Assembly: GCA_017502865.1 (NCBI GenBank)
Contig: JAFVUD010000005.1
Span: 80,007-144,006 of the forward strand
Reading direction: 5' to 3'
DNA length: 64,000 bases
Source of the DNA: Alphaproteobacteria bacterium
Lineage (GTDB): Bacteria; Pseudomonadota; Alphaproteobacteria; Rs-D84
Notes under the pieces: model-generated
Told to the model about the DNA's origin: nothing
Databases searched by the model: none
What the model saw: the letters and a program-made list of their open reading frames with translations, nothing else
Made by a program: the position numbers and the translations under genes
Part shown: positions 35,346 to 43,349 of the stretch, one piece after another
How positions within the stretch are numbered: position 1 is the stretch's first letter
How the letters are laid out: each line of letters starts with the position of its first letter

Positions 35346-35543
35346 TTAGTCTGCAGGCGGCAACGGTGGGGTAGGCACATGCAAAGTTCCTGCAATGGTA
35401 TAATCTCCCTTCAATGTCTGTTTTGCATTTTCTGACAAATCAACTTTTTCTTCTAATCTGGTTTCAACATATTCGACAGATGCCAAGTCTGCATACGCCA
35501 CTTGACTGAACAAAACCAAGAAAAACAAAACCAGTTTACGCAT
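35346..35543 (-). CDS. small exported protein sharing the C-terminal module of the 6593 protein
   Basis: 65 residues. Signal peptide MRKLVLFFLVLFSQVAYA, then ASVEYVETRLEEKVDLSENA and GDYTIAGTLHVPTPPLP at the C-terminus. These align with ATLDYVDAADNEL and GEYDVTGIMYVETPELP of the 175-residue exported protein at 6593-7120, so this is essentially that module alone behind a signal peptide. The mature form would be about 47 residues. A longer frame with seven more residues exists; MRKLV gives the better signal peptide. Upstream partner of the repeat protein. Function unknown. Confidence 0.7.
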   Translation of the reverse strand: MRKLVLFFLVLFSQVAYADLASVEYVETRLEEKVDLSENAKQTLKGDYTIAGTLHVPTPPLPPAD

Positions 35544-35657
35544 CAAACAAAAAATCCCCAACACATGTTTTATACAAAAAACAATGCGTCATCCTCCCTT
35601 ACAATATATTATCAACCTATATTATATCAAAAAGCCCACTTTATAGACAAGAGATTA

Positions 35658-35685
35658 TTATCAAACGTATTTTATGCGGTATAAT
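35658..35685 (+). promoter_or_regulatory. upstream promoter candidate for rplM-rpsI
   Basis: TTATCA (35658-35663), a 16-base spacer and TATAAT (35680-35685), in an AT-rich region between divergent genes. Confidence 0.5.
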
Positions 35686-35704
35686 GGTACCATATCATTT
35701 TTTC

Positions 35705-35733
35705 TTGACTTTTCTGCTGGGTTGGGGCATAAT
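35705..35733 (+). promoter_or_regulatory. main promoter of rplM-rpsI
   Basis: TTGACT (35705-35710), a 17-base spacer and CATAAT (35728-35733), about 38 bases before the rplM start. Confidence 0.65.
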
Positions 35734-35771
35734 AGGCCCGCTTTAATTTATAAACTAAAGGTAAAACAACA

Positions 35772-36245
35772 ATGGCAGCGACAAAATCGTTAAAAAAGTG
35801 CGAATTAGAAGCCAAATGGTATCTGATTGACGCAACTGATTGCACATTGGGTCGTTTGGCGGCATACACTGCCAACATCCTGCGTGGCAAGCATAAGCCA
35901 ACATGGACACCAAACATGGATTGTGGTGATCATGTTATAATCATCAACGCAGACAAGGTTGCCTTGTCTGGTAAAAAGGCCGACAAAGATCGTTTCTTCT
36001 GGCACTCTCTGTGGACAGGTTCTTTGAAATCTCGTACATTGGGCCAGATGCGCAGCGAAAAACCAGAACAGTTGGTATTCAACGCTGTAAAACGTATGAT
36101 GGGCCGCCGCACAGCAGTTGCATTGGCAAACCAGCGTTTGACCAAATTGCACGTATATGCTGGTGCAGAACACAAACACGAAGCCCAGAAACCAGAAGTT
36201 ATTGATTTCGCAGGCTTGAACCGCAAGAACAAAAGGGGCGAATAA
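35772..36245 (+). CDS. rplM: 50S ribosomal protein L13
   Basis: 157 residues. [40 protein letters not shown] and GMMGRR-type sequence ([17 protein letters not shown]) are the L13 signatures. It binds 23S rRNA early in large-subunit assembly. AAAGG precedes the ATG. It overlaps rpsI by one base (TAATG), the usual pairing of these two genes. Confidence 0.97.
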   Translation: MAATKSLKKCELEAKWYLIDATDCTLGRLAAYTANILRGKHKPTWTPNMDCGDHVIIINADKVALSGKKADKDRFFWHSLWTGSLKSRTLGQMRSEKPEQLVFNAVKRMMGRRTAVALANQRLTKLHVYAGAEHKHEAQKPEVIDFAGLNRKNKRGE

Positions 36246-36727
36246 TGGCAGAAGCAAAGAAAACAGCAACCAAGACAGTCAAAAAGGCTGCCCCTGCAAA
36301 AACAACTGCTAAAAAAGCACCAGTTGTTGCACCAAAATTGAATGACGCAACATATGCAACCGGCAAACGTAAAGATTCTGTTGCCCGTGTATATTTGATG
36401 CCTGGTAAAGGCAACATCATCGTCAACGGCAAACCATCTGCTGAATACTTCCGTCGTGCTGTATTGCAGATGATTATCGCCCAGCCATTCGGCGTAACAA
36501 AACGCGAAACATCTTATGACATTGTTGCAATGGTCGAAGGTGGCGGTTTGTCTGGCCAGGCCGGTGCCGTTAAACACGGTATTTCCAAAGCATTGGAAAA
36601 AGCAGAACCAGAATTGCGCGCTGCGTTAAAGGCCGCTGGCTTCTTGACACGCGACAGCCGTGTTGTTGAACGTAAACACTACGGTTTCCGCAAGGCACGT
36701 CGTTCTACCCAGTTCAGCAAACGTTAA
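36245..36727 (+). CDS. rpsI: 30S ribosomal protein S9
   Basis: 160 residues. The S9 domain runs from [17 protein letters not shown] to the strictly conserved C-terminal [12 protein letters not shown], whose basic tail reaches the P-site tRNA. It is preceded by an unusual Lys/Ala/Thr-rich N-terminal extension of about 35 residues ([20 protein letters not shown]), as seen in several alphaproteobacterial ribosomal proteins. Cotranslated with rplM. Confidence 0.97.
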   Translation: MAEAKKTATKTVKKAAPAKTTAKKAPVVAPKLNDATYATGKRKDSVARVYLMPGKGNIIVNGKPSAEYFRRAVLQMIIAQPFGVTKRETSYDIVAMVEGGGLSGQAGAVKHGISKALEKAEPELRAALKAAGFLTRDSRVVERKHYGFRKARRSTQFSKR

Positions 36728-36746
36728 TTTGCATGGACCAAAATCA

Positions 36747-36771
36747 AATCCCGCCCTGTGCGGGATTTTTT
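36747..36771 (+). terminator. terminator after rpsI
   Basis: AATCCCGC (36747-36754) and GCGGGATT (36760-36767) form an 8-bp stem followed by TTTTTATT. Confidence 0.85.
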
Positions 36772-36837
36772 ATTATTGCTTTCACCAAAAAACATTGTAT
36801 AATCACACGGCAATTCCATTTAACTAGGGGAAAACAT

Positions 36838-38145
36838 ATGTTCAAAAAAGAAAAAATCAAAGACTTGCACTATTCAGTAAACGGCTTGATTTCTGCAGAT
36901 GAATTGCAGGCAGCCGCCGACGAAATTTTGACTGAATACGGCAAAAAAGTTAAAATGCCTGGTTTCCGTCAGGGCAAAGTTCCATTATCAATTCTGCGTC
37001 AAAAATACAATGCATCTGCATACGGCGAAGCAATTGACAAATTGATGAATCGTGATTTGGAAAACTATGTCGCAGACAAAAAAATCCGTCTGGCCGGTGC
37101 ACCAAAAGCCGATTTGGCCGGCTGGGAAATTGGCAAAGATGCTGAATATTCATTAGAATTCGACATTCTGCCTACATTGCCTGCAATCGATTTGGAAAAA
37201 ATCACAGTAACCAAGAAGGTTGCCCAGTTAGACGAAGCCGAAGTTGAAAAGGCCCTGGAAAACATCCGCAAATCACGCAGCGTTGCTGAAAAACAGGATG
37301 AAAAATACAAAGCCGCCAACGGTGACGTTGCCGTTATCGACTTCAAAGGTTTCATTGGCGACGAAGCATTCGCCGGCGGCGAAGCCAAAAAGCATCACTT
37401 GATTTTGGGCTCTGGTGCGTTTATCCCTGGGTTCGAAGACCAAATCATCGGCCACAAGGTTGGCGACAAATTCGACGTAAACGTCAAATTCCCTGCCGAC
37501 TATCATGCAGAAAACCTGGCGGGCAAAGATGCACGCTTTGCTGTCGAAATTCACGAAGTTCGCAAACACATTTTGCCTGAACTGAACGACGAATTGGCAA
37601 AACAGGTTGGCCAAGAATCAGTCGAAGCCCTGCGTGAACACATCCGCAAAATCATCACTGAACAATATGACGAAGCGGCAAAACGTGAAATGCGTAACGA
37701 ATTGTTGGACACATTGGCCGACAAAGTAAAACTGGATTTGCCAGAAACATTGGTTGAACAAGAATTCAACATGGCAAAATCTGAATTCGACCGCAATCAT
37801 TCACATTGCCACGATGAAAAATGCGACCACAAATGGGACGAAAAATCAGAACGCAAAGATGCTGAACGTCGCGTAAAATTGGGTTTGATTTTGGCCGAAT
37901 GGGGCACCCAGAACAAAGTCGAAGTCACCCGTGACGACCTGCAACAGGCTGTCTGGGCCGAAGCATCCCGTTACCCAGATCCAAAACAGGTATTTGAATT
38001 CTATAACAAGAATCAAAACGCTTTGGCAATGCTGCGTGGTATGATTTTCGAACGCAAAGCATTGGATGCAATGTTGACACACGTCAAAACCAAAGAAAAA
38101 AGCGTCCCAGCCGACGAATTGTTCAAACAGGCCGAAGTACGCTAA
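36838..38145 (+). CDS. tig: trigger factor with a His/Cys-rich insert
   Basis: 435 residues. N-terminal ribosome-binding domain (KMPGFRQGKVPLSILRQKY is the usual GFRxGKxP signature), the FKBP-type prolyl isomerase domain in the middle (VIDFKGFIGDEAFAGGEAKK), and the helical chaperone domain. It meets nascent chains at the ribosome exit. Around residues 320-331 a short insert reads NHSHCHDEKCDHKW, with four His and two Cys, which looks able to bind a metal ion and is not part of E. coli trigger factor. AGGGGA precedes the ATG; an upstream in-frame ATG before the terminator is rejected. Confidence 0.95.
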   Translation: MFKKEKIKDLHYSVNGLISADELQAAADEILTEYGKKVKMPGFRQGKVPLSILRQKYNASAYGEAIDKLMNRDLENYVADKKIRLAGAPKADLAGWEIGKDAEYSLEFDILPTLPAIDLEKITVTKKVAQLDEAEVEKALENIRKSRSVAEKQDEKYKAANGDVAVIDFKGFIGDEAFAGGEAKKHHLILGSGAFIPGFEDQIIGHKVGDKFDVNVKFPADYHAENLAGKDARFAVEIHEVRKHILPELNDELAKQVGQESVEALREHIRKIITEQYDEAAKREMRNELLDTLADKVKLDLPETLVEQEFNMAKSEFDRNHSHCHDEKCDHKWDEKSERKDAERRVKLGLILAEWGTQNKVEVTRDDLQQAVWAEASRYPDPKQVFEFYNKNQNALAMLRGMIFERKALDAMLTHVKTKEKSVPADELFKQAEVR

Positions 38146-38153
38146 TCACACAG

Positions 38154-38175
38154 AACGCACCCCAACGGGTGCGTT
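38154..38175 (+). terminator. terminator after tig
   Basis: AACGCACCC (38154-38162) and GGGTGCGTT (38167-38175) make a 9-bp stem followed by TCTTTCT. Confidence 0.85.
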
Positions 38176-38203
38176 TCTTTCTAAAGCCACGGGGGAATTT
38201 CAT

Positions 38204-39169
38204 ATGCAGGCATATCTTGATATATTAAAAGACATTCACACCAACTGTACCGATGTACGCAACAACCGCACCGGCATTCCAGATATTGGCCTGGGCCACG
38301 GGGCAACATTTGTCCACGACATGTCAATGGGGTTCCCATTGGTCACGACCAAGAAAATGGGGCTGAAAAACATTGCGACAGAACTGGAATTCTTTCTGCA
38401 CGGCATCACAGACAAACAATGGTTACGCGACCGTAAATGTAAAATCTGGAACGAATGGGCCAACCCCGTCAAAGTCGAACAGACATACAAAATCAAATCC
38501 GGATTATTAGAGCAGGGCGGCCCATTAACCGACCAACAAAAAGTTATTTTACGCAATTCCATCATGGACAACGAACGTGATTTGGGACCAATTTATGGGT
38601 TCCAGTGGCGACATTTTGGCGGTGAATACCAATGGGACAAATCCAGAATTGAAAAAGACCCAACAGACAATTTCAACCCGCAAAAACCAGGCATTGACCA
38701 AGTACAGGTTGCCATAGACAAACTGAAAAACAATCCAAACGATCGACGCATTTTAGTGTCTGCATGGAACCCGACCGACTTTCCACAAATGGCATTACCA
38801 CCATGCCACATGATGCACCAATTAATTGTACGTGATGGCAAATTGTCACTTATCTGGACCCAACGTTCATGCGACATGTTCCTGGGGGTACCCTATAACA
38901 TCGCCAGTTATGCACTGCTGCTGTTGCTGTACGCCAAAGAAGCGGGTCTAACCCCACACATCTTAAAGGGCGAACTGCACGATGCACATATCTATACCAA
39001 TCATTTACCCCAGGTGGCCGAACAGTTAACCCGCACACCACACAAATTGCCAACGGTCGAAATACCAGATACCAATTGGCACGGCATGTTAAATTGGCAC
39101 GCCGACGGCGGTTTTATACTGAAAGACTATATATGTCACGATGCCCTGCGTGGGGCAGTTGCCCGCTAA
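38204..39169 (+). CDS. thyA: thymidylate synthase ThyA
   Basis: 321 residues, somewhat longer than the 264 of E. coli. The catalytic Cys is in ALPPCHMMHQL; TQRSCDMFLGVPYNIASYAL and LHDAHIYTNHL are the folate and dUMP binding blocks; GIPDIGLGHGATFVHDMS is the phosphate-binding Arg loop region. The extra length lies mainly in the small domain (WANPVKVEQTYKIKSG onward). It methylates dUMP to dTMP with methylene-tetrahydrofolate. GGGGGAA precedes the ATG. Confidence 0.97.
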   Translation: MQAYLDILKDIHTNCTDVRNNRTGIPDIGLGHGATFVHDMSMGFPLVTTKKMGLKNIATELEFFLHGITDKQWLRDRKCKIWNEWANPVKVEQTYKIKSGLLEQGGPLTDQQKVILRNSIMDNERDLGPIYGFQWRHFGGEYQWDKSRIEKDPTDNFNPQKPGIDQVQVAIDKLKNNPNDRRILVSAWNPTDFPQMALPPCHMMHQLIVRDGKLSLIWTQRSCDMFLGVPYNIASYALLLLLYAKEAGLTPHILKGELHDAHIYTNHLPQVAEQLTRTPHKLPTVEIPDTNWHGMLNWHADGGFILKDYICHDALRGAVAR

Positions 39170-39175
39170 CCATTT

Positions 39176-39200
39176 AACACCCCAAAATGGGGTGTTTTTT
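39176..39200 (+). terminator. terminator after thyA
   Basis: AACACCCC (39176-39183) and GGGGTGTT (39189-39196) form an 8-bp stem followed by TTTTATT. Confidence 0.85.
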
Positions 39201-39201
39201 A

Positions 39202-39229
39202 TTGACTTTTACGCCACCCGTGCTAGCAT
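39202..39229 (+). promoter_or_regulatory. promoter of the 39268 gene
   Basis: TTGACT (39202-39207), a 16-base spacer and TAGCAT (39224-39229) directly behind the thyA terminator; the ATG is 39 bases on. Confidence 0.6.
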
Positions 39230-39267
39230 ACCTGCGGTTTCATCAGGAAACACAGGGGAAACAACAA

Positions 39268-39756
39268 ATGCAAACACAATTATTGCCTATATTTCAATTA
39301 CGTGAATTATGCCTGGCTGCGATTAATCCTGTATTTTATCGGCAAAACGCAACCATGATTCGCAACAGTTCTTTGGCTGCCCAAGATTATTTGTTATCTG
39401 GCACATACAAACGTGAATATCACAGCCACCTGGGTCGCAATTTCAAACACTTGCCCGGGTACAGAAAAATTCACGAAAAATATTCTATTCCATATAATCC
39501 ATACGCCACCAGCCATGACGACAAATCTATCAATCCTGGCCTGGTAATGGATTTAGCATGGTCATTCAATACCGACATTGTCAACGGTATCATCGATGCA
39601 AACGGCAACATTCGCAACCGTGCAACATTGCCAAATTCCCAGGTCTTGGGGGCATACCACTGCTCGGCCACGTCTGGAACACCGTCCAGTGCATTTCGTT
39701 TGCTGTTACCCAGCCAAATGGATGCAATTTTTGCCAAACTGGTCAAAACGAAATAA
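39268..39756 (+). CDS. unknown cytosolic protein
   Basis: 162 residues. AGGGGA before the ATG at 39268 decides the start over a longer frame. No signal peptide or membrane segment. MQTQLLPIFQLRELCLAAIN opens the protein; the middle is rich in His and Tyr (YKREYHSHLGRNFKHLPGYR), and AYHCSATSGTPSSAFRLLLP lies near the end. It has its own promoter and terminator, so it is an independent gene. I do not recognise the family. Confidence 0.65.
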   Translation: MQTQLLPIFQLRELCLAAINPVFYRQNATMIRNSSLAAQDYLLSGTYKREYHSHLGRNFKHLPGYRKIHEKYSIPYNPYATSHDDKSINPGLVMDLAWSFNTDIVNGIIDANGNIRNRATLPNSQVLGAYHCSATSGTPSSAFRLLLPSQMDAIFAKLVKTK

Positions 39757-39759
39757 TCC

Positions 39760-39780
39760 ACCGCCCATTTGGGCGGTTAT
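39760..39780 (+). terminator. terminator before the rpsA promoter
   Basis: ACCGCCC (39760-39766) and GGGCGGT (39771-39777) form a 7-bp stem over ATTT, followed by TATTTATT. Confidence 0.8.
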
Positions 39781-39793
39781 TTATTGAAAAAAC

Positions 39794-39822
39794 TTGCATT
39801 TTGTCAAAAAAGCATATATAAT
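39794..39822 (+). promoter_or_regulatory. rpsA promoter
   Basis: TTGCAT (39794-39799), exactly 17 bases, then TATAAT (39817-39822). The predicted start near 39829 leaves a leader of about 119 bases. Confidence 0.8.
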
Positions 39823-39828
39823 TCGTGC

Positions 39829-39947
39829 GATTTTGCGGGTGGGCGCAGAATCAGTCCGATTAACCCCACAAGACCCCCAGAGAGATTTTAGGTGGCCTGC
39901 CACCCGAAACCTTGGTGAAGGGTGGCAAACTTTGATGAAAATTTCTT
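39829..39947 (+). promoter_or_regulatory. structured leader of rpsA with competing hairpins
   Basis: GCCACC at 39899-39904 can pair upstream with GGTGGC (39891-39896) or downstream, as GCCACCC (39899-39905), with GGGTGGC (39920-39926). The two pairings exclude each other. The second encloses GAA, ACCTTGGT, GAA, that is, a symmetric GAA/GAA internal loop under a CUUG tetraloop. No Shine-Dalgarno site stands before the rpsA ATG. S1 genes are known to be autoregulated at translation in E. coli, and a comparable role is likely here. Confidence 0.6.
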
Positions 39948-39976
39948 ATGAAAGATTTATCCAAAGACTTATTTAA
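39935..39976 (+). CDS. possible 13-codon leader peptide overlapping rpsA
   Basis: ATG at 39935 opens a short frame encoding MKISYERFIQRLI and stopping at 39976, inside rpsA by 29 bases in another frame. GAAGGG lies about 14 bases before it, rather far for a ribosome binding site. It could couple or compete with rpsA initiation, or be chance. Confidence 0.3.
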   Translation: MKISYERFIQRLI

Positions 39977-41636
39977 CCCAGTATCCGGCGAAGATTTCGT
40001 CCAGATGTTCGATGCGAACTATGGTTCCCAGGAAACTTTGCAGGGCTATGCAACCAAAGGTACCGTAAAAGACATCCGTGGCGATTTTGCTATGGTTGAT
40101 GTTGGCCTGAAATCCGAAGGCCGCGTTCCTTTGAAAGAATTCGGTGCATCTGTACCATCTGTTGGCGACATCATCGACGTTTTCGTAGAACGTTATGAAT
40201 CCCGCGAAGGTACCGCTGTTCTGTCTTATACCAAAGCACGTGCAGAAAAAGCATGGAAAGATTTGGAAAAGACTGTTGCCGAAGGCATCGACCCAGAAGG
40301 TACAATTATCGACGTTGTTCGCGGTGGTTTCACAGTGGACATCAATGGCGTATTTGCATTTATGCCATCTTCCCAGGTTGATCACAAACCTATCCGTGAT
40401 GCAAAATCTTTGATTGGTTTAAAAGACAAATTCCGCGTATTGAAAATGGATGCATTGCGTACAAACGCAATCGTTTCACGTCGTGCAATTCAGTCTGACA
40501 CAATCGCAGCTGCCCAGAAAGAAGCGATGAAAAACATCACTTTGGGTGCAGTTATCGAAGGTACTGTTAAAAACATCACAGACTACGGTGTATTCGTAGA
40601 TTTGGGCGGCATTGACGGTTTGTTGCACGTCACAGACCTGTCATGGAAACGCGTAAATCACCCACGTGAATTGGTTCACGTTGGCGAAAAGATTCAGGTC
40701 AAAGTTATCCAATTCGACCCAGAATCACATCGTATTTCATTGGGTATGAAACAATTAGAAGAAGACCCATGGGAAACAGCATCCCGTGCATTCAATGTTG
40801 GCGACACAGTATCTGGCAAAGTATCATCTTTGACAGACTATGGTGCATTCATTGATTTGGGCAACAATATCGAAGGTCTGGTTCACATGTCTGAACTGTC
40901 CTGGACAAACAAAAATATCCACCCAAGCAAAGTTTTGCAGAACGGCCAGGATATCAACGTTGTTGTTCTGGGCATCGACCAGGATAAACGCCGCATTTCA
41001 TTGGGTTACAAACAACTGCAACCAAATCCATGGAAACAGTTTGCCGAAACACACAATGTTGGCGACGTAATCACAGGCCCAATCAAAAACACAACTGAAT
41101 TCGGTCTGTTCGTTGCATTGACACCTGAATTAGACGGTATGGTTCACATTTCTGACCTGTCTTGGAACAAATTGGACGAAGAAGAATTGAAAAAATTCGT
41201 TCGCGGCCAAGAAGTCACAGCCAAGATTTTGGACATCAATCCAGAAAAAGAACGCGTCACATTGGGTATCAAACAATTGACAGAAAGCGCAGAAAACAAC
41301 GCAGTTTCTATCAAGAAAGGTGCTGTTGTATGCGGTACAGTTTCCGAAATCACACCTGACGAATTGATTTTGTCATTGGCTGGCGATGCACGCGGTATCA
41401 TCCGTCGTACAGACCTGTCACGTGAAAAATCTGAACAGGACACATCTAAATTTAACATTGGCGACAGCGTAGAAGCATCTGTAGTTTCCGTTGAAGACAA
41501 CACTGTTAAATTGTCAGTTCGTGCCTTGCAGGTGACATTGGAAAAGCAGGCCGTCAAAGAATTCGCTAACGAAGCCGATTCCGGTTCCGTATTGGGCGAC
41601 ATCTTGGGCGCTGCAATCGAAAACAGCAAAAAATAA
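39948..41636 (+). CDS. rpsA: 30S ribosomal protein S1
   Basis: 562 residues with six S1 (OB-fold) repeats; the third to fifth are most typical (GAVIEGTVKNITDYGVFVDL, GDTVSGKVSSLTDYGAFIDL, GDVITGPIKNTTEFGLFVAL), each ending in a VxVKVIxxDPExxRISLG-like strand. It binds mRNA on the 30S subunit and helps unfold structured starts. The ATG at 39948 lacks a Shine-Dalgarno site, as is common for rpsA, and lies behind a structured leader. A terminator follows. Confidence 0.97.
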   Translation: MKDLSKDLFNPVSGEDFVQMFDANYGSQETLQGYATKGTVKDIRGDFAMVDVGLKSEGRVPLKEFGASVPSVGDIIDVFVERYESREGTAVLSYTKARAEKAWKDLEKTVAEGIDPEGTIIDVVRGGFTVDINGVFAFMPSSQVDHKPIRDAKSLIGLKDKFRVLKMDALRTNAIVSRRAIQSDTIAAAQKEAMKNITLGAVIEGTVKNITDYGVFVDLGGIDGLLHVTDLSWKRVNHPRELVHVGEKIQVKVIQFDPESHRISLGMKQLEEDPWETASRAFNVGDTVSGKVSSLTDYGAFIDLGNNIEGLVHMSELSWTNKNIHPSKVLQNGQDINVVVLGIDQDKRRISLGYKQLQPNPWKQFAETHNVGDVITGPIKNTTEFGLFVALTPELDGMVHISDLSWNKLDEEELKKFVRGQEVTAKILDINPEKERVTLGIKQLTESAENNAVSIKKGAVVCGTVSEITPDELILSLAGDARGIIRRTDLSREKSEQDTSKFNIGDSVEASVVSVEDNTVKLSVRALQVTLEKQAVKEFANEADSGSVLGDILGAAIENSKK

Positions 41637-41658
41637 TTTGTGAATTCATAAATTGTTT

Positions 41659-41692
41659 CACCGCCACGACATCTTGTCTGGCGGTGTTTTTT
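41659..41692 (+). terminator. terminator after rpsA, overlapping the adk promoter
   Basis: CACCGCCA (41659-41666) and TGGCGGTG (41679-41686) form an 8-bp stem, extended inside by GAC/GTC, followed by TTTTTTAT. The -35 element of adk lies within the hairpin. Confidence 0.85.
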
Positions 41693-41702
41693 ATGCTATA
41701 AT
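41674..41702 (+). promoter_or_regulatory. adk promoter, probably giving a leaderless mRNA
   Basis: TTGTCT (41674-41679), 17 bases, TATAAT (41697-41702). The expected transcription start coincides with the ATG at 41710, so the message would have no leader. Confidence 0.65.
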
Positions 41703-41709
41703 CATGAAC

Positions 41710-42285
41710 ATGATGAAACAAAAAAACGACATGATTATCATGATGGGTGGCCCCGGCACGGGCAAGGGCACTTTTTCACGTATGTTGCACGAACTGTATC
41801 CCGAATACACCCATATTGAAACCGGTGCAATCCTGCGGGCACAACCAGACGGTTCACCAATTCGCATGGCGATTGCGGGGGGCAACCTGATACCAGATGA
41901 AATGGTGTGCGATTTAATTACACAAACACTGGCCCAAAATCATGGCAACATAATTCTGGATGGATTTCCCCGCACATTGATTCAGGCTCAATGGCTGGTA
42001 AAAAACTATGCCGACACATACAACATACATGTCATATACCTGAATGTATCTGACGAAATTATGGTACGGCGAATCCAGAAACGCAAAAGCGAAGGTTCTA
42101 CCCGCCGTGACGATTCAAACATGTCAATCGTCAACCACCGTATTGAAACATTCCACAACACGACTATGCCGGCGATAAAATGGCTGGCCGGGGTGGGGAA
42201 CATAACATTTTCCGACATTGATTCCAATGGACCCGAAAATGAAAACTTTGACCATATCGTTGACGCACTGAACACAAACAAATGA
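41710..42285 (+). CDS. adk: adenylate kinase
   Basis: 191 residues, the short form without the zinc/LID insertion. MIIMMGGPGTGKGTFSRML is the phosphate-binding loop, HIETGAILRAQ the AMP-binding helix, IILDGFPRTLIQAQWL the AMP-binding block and RIQKRKSEGSTRRDD the LID arginines. It equilibrates ATP, ADP and AMP. Three ATGs (41704, 41710, 41713) are possible; the position of the -10 box at 41697-41702 favours 41710 as the 5' end of a leaderless message. Its stop overlaps the next start (ATGA). Confidence 0.93.
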   Translation: MMKQKNDMIIMMGGPGTGKGTFSRMLHELYPEYTHIETGAILRAQPDGSPIRMAIAGGNLIPDEMVCDLITQTLAQNHGNIILDGFPRTLIQAQWLVKNYADTYNIHVIYLNVSDEIMVRRIQKRKSEGSTRRDDSNMSIVNHRIETFHNTTMPAIKWLAGVGNITFSDIDSNGPENENFDHIVDALNTNK

Positions 42286-43325
42286 CCATTAAAAAAACAC
42301 TATTTTATATTTGTCTGTCTGCATGCCTGTGCGTATCGGTCCAGGCGGGATTTTTGCAACCAACAAAATTCCCATCAACGGTGGCTGATTTGTCTTATTC
42401 TGCCCAAACCGCTATGAAGGCTGATGATTACATGCCGTACGCCGGCCTTAGCCCATATCAAATTTTTCAATTACAAGAAATGGAAGATATCGCATATGCG
42501 GCAATCGAACAAGAATTAGAGCAGGCCGGTATCGACACATGCGTAAATTGTGATGAAAACGGCAATCCACAGCCCCAAGATGGCAGTACCCTTATCGTAA
42601 CGGCACCCACCACACAACCAACCCCAGAAACGCCACAACAGCCATCAACAACACCACCAACACCGGCACCACAACCAACCCAGCCTGTACAACCGACATT
42701 ACCAAATGCACCCGCCACTGGATATTGTGCCCGTCGCAGTCCATATATCCACACCGGCCAAAAAGTTCCATTTGGTCTGCCCGTGAACCTGGATGAATTG
42801 CCCGACAACGCATCAGACCGTTCCAAAAGTATTGCCAGCAACACAAAACGTGGTTTGTTCTGTTCACCATACGGTTGCGAACGTGGCCGCCCACACCAGG
42901 GGGTTGATATCGGCTGTACCGCAGATTTTTATCAAATGCCAATATACGCCACCGCAGACGGCGTTGTTGAATCAATCACACAGGCTGGCAACAATTCATC
43001 CGCCGGTAACTATATCCGCCTTAATCACGGCAACGGTTGGGTCACCCAGTACATGCACCTGGACCAAATGTTTGTCACAACCGGCCAACATGTATCTGCC
43101 GGCTGTCTAATCGGCCTGATGGGCCACACTGGCGGCAATGTTGATCAAAAAATACGTAAAATGGATCGTGCACTAACCCATTTGCATTATGAAATCGTAT
43201 ATTATGGAAAATCTTCGTACCTCCAAACACCAACCAACACAAAAATTAAAATCACCAAATATTATAAATGTGGCGATTTCAAAAGCAAAATTAAACCAAA
43301 TGAAATTATGACATACACATATTAA
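42282..43325 (+). CDS. exported M23 (LytM-type) peptidase with N-terminal FLQP module
   Basis: 347 residues. Signal peptide to A22, then a module of about 60 residues (FLQPTKFPSTVADLSYS, then DDYMPYAGLSPYQ) shared with the proteins at 50241 and 54385, then a Pro/Thr/Gln-rich linker (about 106-145), then an M23 metallopeptidase domain with zinc ligands H205 and D209 (RPHQGVDIG) and H300/H302 (THLHYEIVY). It probably cleaves peptide cross-bridges of peptidoglycan in the periplasm; all ligands are present, so it should be active. It overlaps adk by 4 bases, an odd pairing. Confidence 0.88.
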   Translation: MTIKKTLFYICLSACLCVSVQAGFLQPTKFPSTVADLSYSAQTAMKADDYMPYAGLSPYQIFQLQEMEDIAYAAIEQELEQAGIDTCVNCDENGNPQPQDGSTLIVTAPTTQPTPETPQQPSTTPPTPAPQPTQPVQPTLPNAPATGYCARRSPYIHTGQKVPFGLPVNLDELPDNASDRSKSIASNTKRGLFCSPYGCERGRPHQGVDIGCTADFYQMPIYATADGVVESITQAGNNSSAGNYIRLNHGNGWVTQYMHLDQMFVTTGQHVSAGCLIGLMGHTGGNVDQKIRKMDRALTHLHYEIVYYGKSSYLQTPTNTKIKITKYYKCGDFKSKIKPNEIMTYTY

Positions 43326-43327
43326 AA

Positions 43328-43345
43328 AACCGCCAAACGGCGGTT
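43328..43345. terminator. terminator between the M23 gene and corA
   Basis: AACCGCC (43328-43334) and GGCGGTT (43339-43345) form a 7-bp stem with A/T flanks on both sides, serving convergent genes. Confidence 0.8.
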
Positions 43346-43349
43346 TTAT

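Noticed and set aside
36733-36837. Upstream extension of trigger factor by 35 residues
   Set aside because: It would span the rpsI terminator and ignore the AGGGGA site before MFKKEK.
42000-42290. TGA used as a sense codon
   Set aside because: TGA ends adk and Trp is coded by TGG throughout, so the standard bacterial code applies.
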